The notes beneath the pieces were generated by a model, which was not told the DNA's origin, ran no database searches, and saw only the letters and a list, made by a program, of their open reading frames with translations. Below are positions 1-6,507 of a DNA stretch of 9,414 bases, in pieces. Made by a program: the position numbers and the translations under genes. This stretch comes from Pseudomonadota bacterium. GTDB lineage: Bacteria > Pseudomonadota > Alphaproteobacteria > SMXQ01. How positions within the stretch are numbered: the first letter of the stretch is position 1; every line of letters starts with the position of its first letter. The stretch is from the NCBI GenBank assembly GCA_022562375.1, contig JADFPK010000060.1:1-9414 (forward strand), given 5' to 3'.

Positions 1-83
1 TCGAGCCGCGCCGGGCATTCGGGGTGAGAGGCGCCGGGATCGTGCTCTATGCAGGCGGGGTGGGTAAAAATCAGCGTCGTCAT
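1..83 (-). CDS. Histone deacetylase family protein (AcuC/HDAC-like amidohydrolase), N-terminal fragment
   Basis: Only the first 27 codons are present; the gene continues beyond the left edge. Reading the minus strand from ATG at 83..81 gives MTTLIFTHPACIEHDPGASH, then PECPARL. The pattern matches the start of bacterial class II-type histone deacetylase/acetylpolyamine amidohydrolase-like proteins: a short beta strand, H-P-A-C, H-D-x-G and a (G/S)HPExPxRL box. Family members are Zn-dependent deacetylases of acetyl-lysine or acetylated small molecules in the cytoplasm. The zinc ligands and catalytic His pair lie outside the window, so activity cannot be judged. The Cys in HPEC replaces an Arg common at that place. 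The gene diverges from the efflux operon and shares a 392-bp intergenic region with it. The family call rests on a short but characteristic N-terminus. Confidence 0.8.
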   Translation of the reverse strand, partial: MTTLIFTHPACIEHDPGASHPECPARL

Positions 84-235
84 TTATTGTAAACCCGTTC
101 GGGGCTTGATCGGGGACGCCCATTGTAGCGCCTCGGCCGCCACCACCGCCAGTCACTAAGGCAGAACCGCCTGAAAAGCCGCGGGTGGAGGGGGAAATTC
201 CAGCGCCTGGGCCCTGGCCGGGCCGGAGAAGCCGA

Positions 236-265
236 TTGACAGAACCGGAATTAGGGCCACAAATA
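236..265 (+). promoter_or_regulatory. Candidate sigma-70-type promoter for the efflux operon
   Basis: TTGACA at 236-241 is a perfect -35 hexamer. At 17-18 bp spacing the downstream sequence is A/T-rich (ACAAAT/CAAATA at 259-265) but matches TATAAT poorly. Transcription would begin near 270-275, giving a leader of about 200 nt before the adaptor ATG at 476. The call rests mainly on the -35 match, and other promoters closer to the gene are possible. Confidence 0.3.
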
Positions 266-290
266 TCGCAAAATGGCGTAAAATAGGCGA
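261..290 (+). repeat. Three imperfect 10-bp tandem repeats (phased AAAT blocks)
   Basis: The units AAATATCGCA, AAATGGCGTA and AAATAGGCGA follow each other without a gap. Each has AAAT at positions 1-4, G at position 8 and A at position 10. The 10-bp period puts the A-tracts on one face of the helix, as in curved DNA or in arrays of regulator half-sites. They overlap or directly follow the -10 region of the candidate TTGACA promoter, where a repressor or a bend would matter. Confidence 0.5.
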
Positions 291-394
291 TAGGACGATC
301 GAACTCGACCGGGGCCGTGCAACTGCTTGGCTCGTACGTTTGCCAGGGGTGAAGCGGCCACGGCCTGTTTCAGCCGTTCATGTTGCGTTCAGCT

Positions 395-407
395 ATTAAC
401 GGTTAAT
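395..407. promoter_or_regulatory. Perfect palindrome ATTAAC-G-GTTAAT, candidate operator
   Basis: Two exact 6-bp arms surround a single central G. The site ends 68 bp before the adaptor start codon, inside the probable leader or promoter. The arm TTAACGG recurs at 6503-6509 (inside the CtrA-type box) and, inverted, at 6665-6671, both also non-coding. This favours a binding site for a dimeric regulator. TTAAC is also the CtrA half-site, but the 3-bp gap between TTAA elements does not fit the N7 spacing of a full CtrA box. Confidence 0.4.
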
Positions 408-475
408 GTATCCTTCGAGCTGTGGGAATCCGCCGAGCAATGGGGACCCGCAAGCAAGGGACCGGCGCCTAAGAC

Positions 476-1654
476 ATGATCAAGCTTGTTCTCAAACTGA
501 CGGCGGTGACCGTGGCGCTGGCGATGGCGATTTCCGCCGCTGGCCCCGTCGACGCCAAGAAGCACCGCAAAGAAGGGCGCGGCACCCTGGTCGAGGTGGA
601 CGCGGTCAAGATCGAGCCGATGGTCCAGACCATGCCCATCATCGGCCGGCTGGTGGCGCGCCAGTCCGGGGTCGTCGCCTCGCGCATCGAGGCGCCGGTG
701 GCGGTGGTCAAGGTCTATGTCGGCGACCAAGTCAAGAAGAACGATGTGCTGGCGGTCCTGGTGTCCGACCGGCTCAAATGGAATCGCGAGCTCAAGGCGG
801 CGGAGGTCGCCGAAAGCAAGGCCAAGATCGCCACCGCCAAGGCCAAGCTGGCGCTGGTGAAACAGGAGCTGCGCCGCCTCGAGCGGTTGCGCAAGTCTCC
901 CGCCTTCTCCCAGGCGCGGTATGAGGACAAGCGCCTGGACGTGATCAGCTACCAGACCAGCGTCGCCGAGGCCGAGGCGCGACTGGGGAGCGCCCGGGCG
1001 AGCCTGCGGATGGCCGAGGTCGATCTTAGATACACGTTGGTCCGGGCGCCCTATAACGGCGTCGTGACCGTGCGCCATACCATCGCCGGCGCCTACCTGA
1101 AGCAGGGGCAGCCGGTCGTCACCCTGGTCGGCGACGAGGATCTCGAGTTCGAGGCCGACGTTCCCTCCAACCGTATCTCGGGCCTGGTATCCGGGGTCGA
1201 GGTCGACTTCGAGCTCGAGGACAAAACCCGCCACCGGGCCAAGGTCCGCGCCGTGGTGCCGGTGGAAAACCCCCGCACCCGCACCCGCACCGTCCGCTTC
1301 GTGCCGACGTTCAACGGCACCGAGTTGCGTTTCGCCACCAACCAGACGGCGACCCTGCATCTGCCGATCGGCAAGAAGCGCATGGTCGTAACCGTCCATA
1401 AGGATGCGCTGGTCAACAGCCGGGGCAACCAGATCGTCTTCGTCGTCGAGAAGGGCCGGGCAAATGCGCGCAAGGTCGACCTCGGCGAGGCGATCGGCGG
1501 GCGCTTCGAGGTGTTGAGCGGCCTCGAGGTCGGCGAAAAGGTGGTGGTGCGCGGCAATGAACGGCTGCGTGACGGCAAGCGGGTCCGCATCGGCGGCGCC
1601 TCCGGCGGCAAGGCCGGAGGCGGGACCGGCGGCCGATCCGGGGGTGGATCCTAA
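476..1654 (+). CDS. RND efflux periplasmic adaptor subunit (membrane fusion protein, HlyD/AcrA family)
   Basis: Periplasmic adaptor that joins an inner-membrane RND pump to an outer-membrane channel; 392 aa, normal for the family. A Sec signal peptide covers about residues 1-27 (hydrophobic core 8-22, possible cleavage after VDA). It has no lipobox Cys, so it should be soluble or peripherally bound, not a lipoprotein like AcrA. The lipoyl half-domains lie around 65-95 (AxxSGVVAS, then VGDQVKKNDVL) and 186-217 (YTLVRAPYNGVVT, GAYLKQGQPV). Between them is an Ala/Lys/Arg/Glu-rich alpha-hairpin coiled coil (about 100-185). Beta-barrel and membrane-proximal domains follow (about 220-370; GLEVGEKVVVRGNERL near the end). 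The tail from about 373 is Gly/Ser-rich. The ATG is the first possible start, since an in-frame TAA sits one codon upstream (470-472). The stop lies six bases before the transporter ATG, so the two are co-transcribed. Substrate unknown. Confidence 0.93.
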   Translation: MIKLVLKLTAVTVALAMAISAAGPVDAKKHRKEGRGTLVEVDAVKIEPMVQTMPIIGRLVARQSGVVASRIEAPVAVVKVYVGDQVKKNDVLAVLVSDRLKWNRELKAAEVAESKAKIATAKAKLALVKQELRRLERLRKSPAFSQARYEDKRLDVISYQTSVAEAEARLGSARASLRMAEVDLRYTLVRAPYNGVVTVRHTIAGAYLKQGQPVVTLVGDEDLEFEADVPSNRISGLVSGVEVDFELEDKTRHRAKVRAVVPVENPRTRTRTVRFVPTFNGTELRFATNQTATLHLPIGKKRMVVTVHKDALVNSRGNQIVFVVEKGRANARKVDLGEAIGGRFEVLSGLEVGEKVVVRGNERLRDGKRVRIGGASGGKAGGGTGGRSGGGS

Positions 1655-1660
1655 CAGCCG

Positions 1661-4600
1661 ATGAACCTCATCGACATCGCCATCAAGCGCCCGACGGCGG
1701 TCATGGCCGGGGTGTTGGCGATCATCGTCTTCGGCCTGGTGGCGCTCGAGACCATTCCCATACAACTGACGCCCGACGTGCGCCGTCCCATCATCGACGT
1801 GCGCACCCAATGGCGCGGCGCGGCGCCCGTCGAGGTCGAGCGGGAGATCACCAACCGGCTGGAGGAAGAGCTCGGCGGCATCGAAGGGGTGATCGAGTTC
1901 TCTTCCCGCTCGCGCCCCGGAGATTCGCGCATCCGGCTCGAATTCGAGGTCGGCTATAACATCGACAAGGGCTTGCTGCTGGTCTCCAATCGCCTGGCGG
2001 GCATCTCCGGTCTACCGAACGAGGCCGATGAGCCTAGGTTGCTGACCCGCGGGTCGGAAGACACCCCGATCGCCTATTTCGCCATCCGGCGCGACCCCGG
2101 CAACAATCAGGACATCGAGACTTACGGCGAGTTCATCGAGGACGTGGTCGTCGAGCGGCTCGAAAGGGTTCCGGGCGTCGCCGGCGTCGACTTCAGGGGT
2201 GGCAGCCGGCGTGAGATCAGGATCGTCATCGATCCCCAGCGCATGGCCCGCTATGGGCTGACCATAGCGGAAATAGCCTCCAGGGTTCGCGGCGCCAGCG
2301 CTTCGTTCTCGGCCGGCGCCGTCGAGGAGGGCAAGCGCCGCTACCTGGTGCGCACCGAGGGCGAGATCAGGACCGTGGCCCAGGCCCGCGCCGTGGTGCT
2401 GAGAACCGAGGTGAATCCCGTCACCGGCGCCATCGGCCGGGTCAGCTTGGGCGACGTCGCCGATATCGAGTTCGGCTACAAGGAACCCACCAGTTTCCGC
2501 CGCTTCCTTGGGGAAGACACCATCACCCTTCGGGCGGTGCGCGAGACCGGCGCCAACGTGATCGAGACCATGAAGGGAATCCGCGCCGCCGTCGAGGAGC
2601 TGAACGAGTTCGCCCTGCCCGGCGAGGGGCTCAACCTGACCCAGGTCTACGACGAAACGGTCTACATCAACTCGGCCATCGATTTGGTGCAGCAGAACAT
2701 CTGGGTCGGCGGCACCCTGGCGGCGTTGATCCTGATGCTGTTTTTGCGCTCCTTCGGCGCGACGCTGGTGATTTCCATCGCCATCCCGGTATCGGTCGTC
2801 GGCGCCTTCGTGGCGATGGCGATGCTCGGGCGGTCGATCAACGTGATTTCGCTGGCCGGCATCGCTTTTGCCGTCGGCATGGTGGTGGACGCGGCGATCG
2901 TCGTGCTGGAAAACATCTACCGCCACCGCCAGCTCGGCAGATCTCCGGTGGAAGCCGCCTACAGGGGCACCAAGGAGGTGTGGCCGGCGGTCGTCGCCTC
3001 GGCGCTGACCACCGTCGCCGTCTTCGTGCCGATCCTGCTACTCGAGCTCCAGGTCGGCCAGCTGTTCCGCGACATCGCGGTGGCGATCTCGGTTGCCGTC
3101 ATGTTGTCCCTCGTGGTCTCGGCCACCGTCATTCCCGCCCTATCCAAACGCCTCCTCAGGAATGTCGGGGAAGACAAGGGAGGGCGGCTGTCGCTGCCGG
3201 TGATCGACCCCCTCGCCAGGGGATTCGTCGCCGCCGTGATGGCGTTCACCCGGGTCGTCACCCGTTCCAAGGTCGCGGCGTTGGTTGTCGTCACGGTGGT
3301 TTGCGGCGGCGCCTCGGTGTTCACCCTGTGGGCGCTGCCGCCGCTCGATTTCCTGCCCGACGGCAACCGCAATTTCGTTTGGGGCCGCATCACCCCGCCG
3401 CCGGGATACAACCTCGAGGCCACCAAGAAGGTGGCGCAGAAGATCGAGGATGCGGTCCGGCCCCTCTGGGCTTCGGTTTCGGGCCCCGAAAGCAAGCCCG
3501 GCGAGCCGCCCAAGATCCAGAATTTCTTCTTCGTCGCCCACAACAACTCGACCTTCATCGGCGCCAGCGCCGTCGACCCGGCGCGCGCCGGCGAGCTGGT
3601 GCCCATCCTCGAGGAGCCGATCCTGAGGGAGCCGGGCACCCGCGGCGCCATTCGCCAGTCCTCTTTGTTCTCGCGCGGGATCGGCGGTTCGCGCTCGATC
3701 CGGCTGGACATTTCAGGGCCGGAGCTCGAGGACAATCTGGACGTGGCGCGCCGCGCCGACGATATTCTGCGCGAGGTCCTGCCGCGCAGCGAGGGTCACC
3801 GGGTCAGGCCCCGTCCCGGCCTCGAGCTCGGCGCGCCGGAAATCCGCCTGGTGCCCGATCAGCTGCGCCTCGCCGACGCCGGCGTCACCGCGCGGGAACT
3901 GGGGCAGACGGTGGACGTGTACAATGACGGCCTCAGGATCGCCGAGATCACGGTCGGCGACAGGCGGCTCGACCTGACGCTCCGGGGACCCAAGGACCTC
4001 GTGCGCCAGACCCAGGGCATCGGCAACCTGCCGGTGGTCACCAAATCGGGCAAGATCGTGCCGGTCAGTTCCCTCGCCGATATCAAGGTGACCGCCGGGC
4101 CGACCCAGATATGGCACCTCGACCGCACCCGCTACGTGACGCTGCAGATCAGGCCGGCGAAGAAGATCCCCTTGGCGACGACGATCGAGAAAATAAGGTC
4201 GGAGGTGGTGGATGTGCTCCGCAAGGAGGGGCTGCCGCCGGGCGTCAAGATCAGGCTGTCCGGCGCCGCCGACAACCTGACCAAGACCTGGAACGCGCTC
4301 AAGTTCGACATGCTCGTCGCCATTCTCATCGTCTTCCTGGTCATGGCGGTGCTGCTGGAAAGCTTCTTCTATCCCCTGATCATCATGCTTTCGGTGCCGC
4401 TGGCGACGGCGGGCGGCGTGCTTGGTCTTTACGTGCTCAACCAGTTCGTCTACCAGCCGCTCGACATGCTGACGATACTGGGCTTCGTCATCCTCATCGG
4501 CACGGTGGTCAACAACGCCATCCTGCTGGTGACCTATACGTTGCACAATGTACGCAACGAGGGCATGGCGCCGGCCGAAGCCATCCTGTCGTCGACCCGC

Positions 4601-4840
4601 ACCCGGATCAGGCCGATCTTCATGTCGACCCTGACGACGGTCGCCGGCATGATGCCGCTGGTGGTGTTCCCGGGCGCCGGGTCCGAGCTTTACCGCGGTC
4701 TCGGCTCGGTGATCATCGGCGGCCTCGGCTTATCGGCGCTGCTGACTCTCTTGATCATCCCGCCGCTCTTATCCCTGCTGGTCAGGCGCATGGGCCAGGT
4801 CGAGCCCGCCGCCCACGAGGCCCCCGCCGCCGCCCAGTGA
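1661..4840 (+). CDS. RND efflux transporter permease (AcrB/HAE family)
   Basis: Inner-membrane proton-driven exporter; 1059 aa, close to AcrB length, with the duplicated RND architecture. TM1 is at about 13-32. A first porter/docking loop leads to TM2-6 (from W348; GRSINVISLAGIAFAVGMVV then D410-AAIVVLEN in TM4). TM7 is near 540-558, followed by a second periplasmic loop. TM8-12 run from about 883, with LGFVILIGTVVNNAILLVTY in TM10 and RTRIRPIFMSTLTTVAGMMP in TM11. Aligned to AcrB, D407 is kept (D410) and R971 is kept (R982). D408 is Ala (A411), K940 is Asn (N951) and T978 is Ser (S989), so the relay is reduced. The short C-terminal tail is Ala/Pro/Glu-rich. The ATG follows the adaptor stop by six bases; a GGGGGTGG run at the adaptor's 3' end probably serves as ribosome binding site. 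No TolC-like gene follows. The drug or lipid substrate cannot be read from sequence. Confidence 0.95.
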   Translation: MNLIDIAIKRPTAVMAGVLAIIVFGLVALETIPIQLTPDVRRPIIDVRTQWRGAAPVEVEREITNRLEEELGGIEGVIEFSSRSRPGDSRIRLEFEVGYNIDKGLLLVSNRLAGISGLPNEADEPRLLTRGSEDTPIAYFAIRRDPGNNQDIETYGEFIEDVVVERLERVPGVAGVDFRGGSRREIRIVIDPQRMARYGLTIAEIASRVRGASASFSAGAVEEGKRRYLVRTEGEIRTVAQARAVVLRTEVNPVTGAIGRVSLGDVADIEFGYKEPTSFRRFLGEDTITLRAVRETGANVIETMKGIRAAVEELNEFALPGEGLNLTQVYDETVYINSAIDLVQQNIWVGGTLAALILMLFLRSFGATLVISIAIPVSVVGAFVAMAMLGRSINVISLAGIAFAVGMVVDAAIVVLENIYRHRQLGRSPVEAAYRGTKEVWPAVVASALTTVAVFVPILLLELQVGQLFRDIAVAISVAVMLSLVVSATVIPALSKRLLRNVGEDKGGRLSLPVIDPLARGFVAAVMAFTRVVTRSKVAALVVVTVVCGGASVFTLWALPPLDFLPDGNRNFVWGRITPPPGYNLEATKKVAQKIEDAVRPLWASVSGPESKPGEPPKIQNFFFVAHNNSTFIGASAVDPARAGELVPILEEPILREPGTRGAIRQSSLFSRGIGGSRSIRLDISGPELEDNLDVARRADDILREVLPRSEGHRVRPRPGLELGAPEIRLVPDQLRLADAGVTARELGQTVDVYNDGLRIAEITVGDRRLDLTLRGPKDLVRQTQGIGNLPVVTKSGKIVPVSSLADIKVTAGPTQIWHLDRTRYVTLQIRPAKKIPLATTIEKIRSEVVDVLRKEGLPPGVKIRLSGAADNLTKTWNALKFDMLVAILIVFLVMAVLLESFFYPLIIMLSVPLATAGGVLGLYVLNQFVYQPLDMLTILGFVILIGTVVNNAILLVTYTLHNVRNEGMAPAEAILSSTRTRIRPIFMSTLTTVAGMMPLVVFPGAGSELYRGLGSVIIGGLGLSALLTLLIIPPLLSLLVRRMGQVEPAAHEAPAAAQ

Positions 4841-4864
4841 TACCGGGCCTTGGGGCCTCGCCGA

Positions 4865-5098
4865 TTACGCCGATTTCCTGATGACGAAACTGTAGACCCC
4901 GTCCGCTTGGCGCGACTCGACGAGCTCGTGGCCGGTGGTCTCGCAATAGGCCTTGAAATCCTCGACCGTTCCCGGGTCGGTGGCGTGAATCTCCAGCAAC
5001 CCTCCCGCCGGCAGCGGCTTGATGGCCTTGTTGGCCCTCAGCACCGGCAGCGGGCAATTGAGGCCCTTGACGTCAAGCACTGTCGGCGTCTCGTCCAC
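4865..5098 (-). CDS. tusA: TusA-family sulfurtransferase / sulfur carrier protein
   Basis: Small cytoplasmic sulfur-transfer protein; 77 aa, against about 80 for TusA. The family signature is clear: LDVKGLNCPLPVLRANKAIK has the CPxP box with the persulfide-carrying Cys15. It is followed by the beta-alpha-beta pattern (GGLLEIHATDPGTVEDFKAY) and a final strand ending YSFVIRKS. TusA-type proteins pass sulfur from cysteine desulfurases to tRNA thiolation, molybdenum-cofactor or sulfur-oxidation enzymes. No TusBCDE, Rhd or Dsr partner is nearby, so the exact pathway is open. The gene symbol is by family only; YeeD/SirA-like paralogues share the motif. The start is GTG at 5098..5096, set by an excellent GGAGGAG upstream. 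It is convergent with the transporter, with 24 bases between the stops. No strong terminator is visible between them. Confidence 0.9.
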   Translation of the reverse strand: MDETPTVLDVKGLNCPLPVLRANKAIKPLPAGGLLEIHATDPGTVEDFKAYCETTGHELVESRQADGVYSFVIRKSA

Positions 5099-5100
5099 TT

Positions 5101-5107
5101 CTCCTCC
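5101..5107 (-). promoter_or_regulatory. Strong Shine-Dalgarno that fixes the tusA GTG start
   Basis: On the minus strand GGAGGAG is followed by AA and the GTG start. This is the best ribosome binding site in the window. It supports the GTG as true start in the absence of an ATG. Confidence 0.7.
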
Positions 5108-5120
5108 ACTCCCTTTCCGG

Positions 5121-5141
5121 CGCCGGCGGCTACCGCCGGCG
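5121..5141 (-). promoter_or_regulatory. Perfect 9-bp hairpin in the tusA leader
   Basis: CGCCGGCGG and CCGCCGGCG pair perfectly around a three-base loop. The hairpin ends 13 bases before the GGAGGAG of tusA and lies downstream of the likely promoter, so it would be in the 5' untranslated mRNA. No T-tract follows in either direction, so it is not a standard intrinsic terminator. It may stabilise the mRNA or influence ribosome access. Confidence 0.5.
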
Positions 5142-5157
5142 ATTCCCCGGCGAAACC

Positions 5158-5194
5158 GTTATAGCATATAAGATTAGGTCCGAAATCGCCGCAA
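5158..5194 (-). promoter_or_regulatory. Candidate tusA promoter
   Basis: This is an AT-rich island in GC-rich surroundings. On the minus strand TTGCGG (5194..5189) is followed, after 17 bp, by TTATAT (5171..5166). A second -10-like TATAAC lies at 5163..5158. Either would give a leader of roughly 50-60 nt containing the 5121-5141 hairpin. The exact hexamers are uncertain; the location is more reliable. Confidence 0.35.
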
Positions 5195-5234
5195 AATCAG
5201 GCGCTCCTTCGCCCGCTCGGTCGGCGGAAGCGCC
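5193..5234 (-). terminator. Possible intrinsic terminator of the surface protein/rlpA operon
   Basis: Just after the rlpA stop, the minus strand reads GGCGCTTCC (5234..5226), a spacer of 18 bases and GGAGCGCC (5207..5200). The arms pair with one bulged base and there is further GC pairing inside. The stem is followed by TGATTTTG, a short T-tract. The T-tract is weak and overlaps the tusA promoter region. Confidence 0.4.
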
Positions 5235-5239
5235 GCCAA

Positions 5240-5695
5240 TCACCCGGCGATCTCGACGCGGACGGGCACCGTGCCCTTGCGCTCGAAGCCCAGCGACCGC
5301 GCGGCGCGCCTGGAGACGTCGATGATCCGTCCCCTGACGAAGGGGCCTCGGTCGTTGATGACGAGGACGACGGAGCGGCCGTTCTCGAGGTTGGTGACGC
5401 GCACCCGGGTGCCGAAGGGCAGCGTCGGATGGGCCGCGGTGAAGGCGTACATATCGAAGATCTGACCGCTCGCCGTGCGCCGGCCGTGATAAGGCTCGCC
5501 ATACCACGAGGCGCGCCCGACGGCTGCGTAGCCGGGGTCGGGTCTCGGCACGTACCAAACGCCGTCGATCTGGTAGGGCCTGCCGGCCGCGTGGGGAACG
5601 CCGCCGGTGGTCGGGTATGGGCCGGCCGTGCAGGCCCCGAGCCCGAACGCCAGCGCCACCGCCGCAAGGGCGTGACGCCGGCGGGCGATACTCAA
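5240..5695 (-). CDS. rlpA: Septal ring lytic transglycosylase RlpA family lipoprotein
   Basis: Likely outer-membrane lipoprotein of the RlpA family, 151 aa. Family members with activity cleave glycan strands lacking stem peptides at the division septum. An N-terminal signal (basic SIARRRH, hydrophobic to residue 19) ends in the lipobox L19-G-A-C22. A short linker precedes the double-psi beta-barrel (about 58-151) with GRASWYGEPYHGRRTASGQ, FTAAHPTLPFGT and VINDRGPF. His89 and Asp115 correspond to the catalytic pair known from Pseudomonas RlpA. There is no SPOR domain, so the protein is shorter than E. coli RlpA and must reach its site another way. The start is inferred as TTG (5695..5693), overlapping the TGA of the upstream gene in TTGA, with GGGA nine bases before it. 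Longer in-frame upstream sequence overlaps the neighbour's coding region and is Arg-rich shadow. The symbol is by family. Confidence 0.88.
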   Translation of the reverse strand: MSIARRRHALAAVALAFGLGACTAGPYPTTGGVPHAAGRPYQIDGVWYVPRPDPGYAAVGRASWYGEPYHGRRTASGQIFDMYAFTAAHPTLPFGTRVRVTNLENGRSVVLVINDRGPFVRGRIIDVSRRAARSLGFERKGTVPVRVEIAG

Positions 5696-6435
5696 CTCAT
5701 CAATTCCCAGTTTCCGTCGGGCTGGCGGCAGGCGGTGCCGTAGACCGTCTCGGTCCGGCCGCCGATCACCGCCTCGGTGATGTATTCGCGGCAGTACCGT
5801 CCGGCGCGATTCTGGTAGCTCCTGACCGGCGTCACCCTGTATTCGGCGTCGGCGTCGGGGTTGCGCCAGGCGATCTCCTTCCGGTCGGGCGCGGCGTCGA
5901 GCGCCTTGCGCACGCACTCGTTGTCCGCCGTGTCCATCGACCGGGCGATGGAGGCGCCGGCCAGCGCGCCGAGGAGGGTGCCGGCGGCGGTCGCCGCGAG
6001 CTTGCCGTCGCCCTTGCCGACCTTGGAGCCCAACAGGCCGCCGACGATGGCGCCGATGGCGCCGCCGAAAAGCTGCGAGTCGGTCAGGCCGCGGTTGCAG
6101 GTGCCGGTGTCGATGTCGGGATAGCTGGCCTTGTATCCGACCGCGGGAGCGGCAATCTCGGGCTCGGCCGGCCACTGCCCGCCCCCGTGCCCTGGCCCGC
6201 CATAGATTAGCCTGGCGCCGGGTGGAACGTTGTACTCGAGGGTTCCACAGGGGCCCGGCGGTGGCTGGTGGCCCGCCGGACGATCAAGAAACCAAATGCG
6301 GCACTCGCCGGGTGGCGGTAAATGGCCGGGCGGTATTTGGGCCGCTAGTGTCCCATGGTCGGCCTCTGCCGGCACCGGCAGCCAAGCCGTCGCCGACAGG
6401 CCGAGAATGGCTAAAATCAAGGCGGTCTTCCGCAT
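5692..6435 (-). CDS. Glycine-zipper surface-antigen-like envelope protein (Rickettsia 17 kDa antigen-type C-terminus)
   Basis: Secreted envelope protein of 247 aa, function unknown. A Sec signal peptide covers residues 1-25, with cleavage after AEA and no lipobox. Residues 40-80 form a Cys/Pro-rich segment (PPGECRIWFLDRPAGHQPPP, CGTLEYNVPPGARLIYGG) often found in alphaproteobacterial envelope proteins. Residues 120-168 are a glycine zipper (GGAIGAIVGGLLGSKVGKGD, GTLLGALAGASIARSMD), which in this class packs into or against membranes. Residues 174-247 match the 17-kDa surface-antigen C-terminus (CREYITEAVIGGRTETVYGT, then ACRQPDGNWELMS). The Cys residues are fairly many for a periplasmic protein (45, 63, 113, 174, 215, 236) and may form disulfides. 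I chose ATG at 6435..6433 over the adjacent GTG at 6438, because GAGGA lies seven bases before the ATG but only four before the GTG. It is coupled to rlpA downstream. Confidence 0.85.
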   Translation of the reverse strand: MRKTALILAILGLSATAWLPVPAEADHGTLAAQIPPGHLPPPGECRIWFLDRPAGHQPPPGPCGTLEYNVPPGARLIYGGPGHGGGQWPAEPEIAAPAVGYKASYPDIDTGTCNRGLTDSQLFGGAIGAIVGGLLGSKVGKGDGKLAATAAGTLLGALAGASIARSMDTADNECVRKALDAAPDRKEIAWRNPDADAEYRVTPVRSYQNRAGRYCREYITEAVIGGRTETVYGTACRQPDGNWELMS

Positions 6436-6491
6436 CACCGCGTCCTCGCTATTGTGATTGGCAATGGCCGGTCATGGTGCCACGGTCGGTT

Positions 6492-6507
6492 TTAACAGGC
6501 GATTAAC
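6492..6507 (-). promoter_or_regulatory. CtrA-type binding site (TTAA-N7-TTAAC)
   Basis: The plus strand carries TTAACAGGCGATTAAC, an exact match to the CtrA consensus TTAA-N7-TTAAC. It lies about 57 bp upstream of the surface protein ATG on the minus strand, where it could overlap a -35 region. CtrA is the cell-cycle response regulator of alphaproteobacteria. The next gene on the plus strand starts nearly 600 bp away, so the minus-strand operon is the natural target. The core is nearly palindromic, so orientation is assigned from position. Confidence 0.55.

Larger units (their letters stand above)
84..475. other. Divergent intergenic region between the HDAC-like gene and the efflux operon
   Basis: No ORF here has protein-like composition. 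The stretch holds a TTGACA hexamer (236-241), three helically phased 10-bp AAAT repeats (261-290), a GC-rich GGCCC/GGGCC hairpin (210-224) and a perfect ATTAAC-G-GTTAAT palindrome (395-407). At 392 bp it is long for a simple divergent promoter. It leaves room for a regulated 5' leader on the efflux side, and probably carries promoters for both flanking genes. No regulator gene is encoded in it. Confidence 0.6.

Noticed and set aside
389..1810. 473-aa minus-strand ORF opposite the adaptor gene
   Set aside because: Asp/His/Gly/Arg-rich composition with no recognisable domain; it is the antisense shadow of the high-GC adaptor gene, whose domains are clear.
5696..6175. N-terminal extension of the RlpA reading frame (ATG at 6175)
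   Set aside because: The upstream part is Arg-rich, overlaps the surface-protein gene entirely and would bury the signal peptide and lipobox in the middle. The TTG at 5695 fits the lipoprotein layout.
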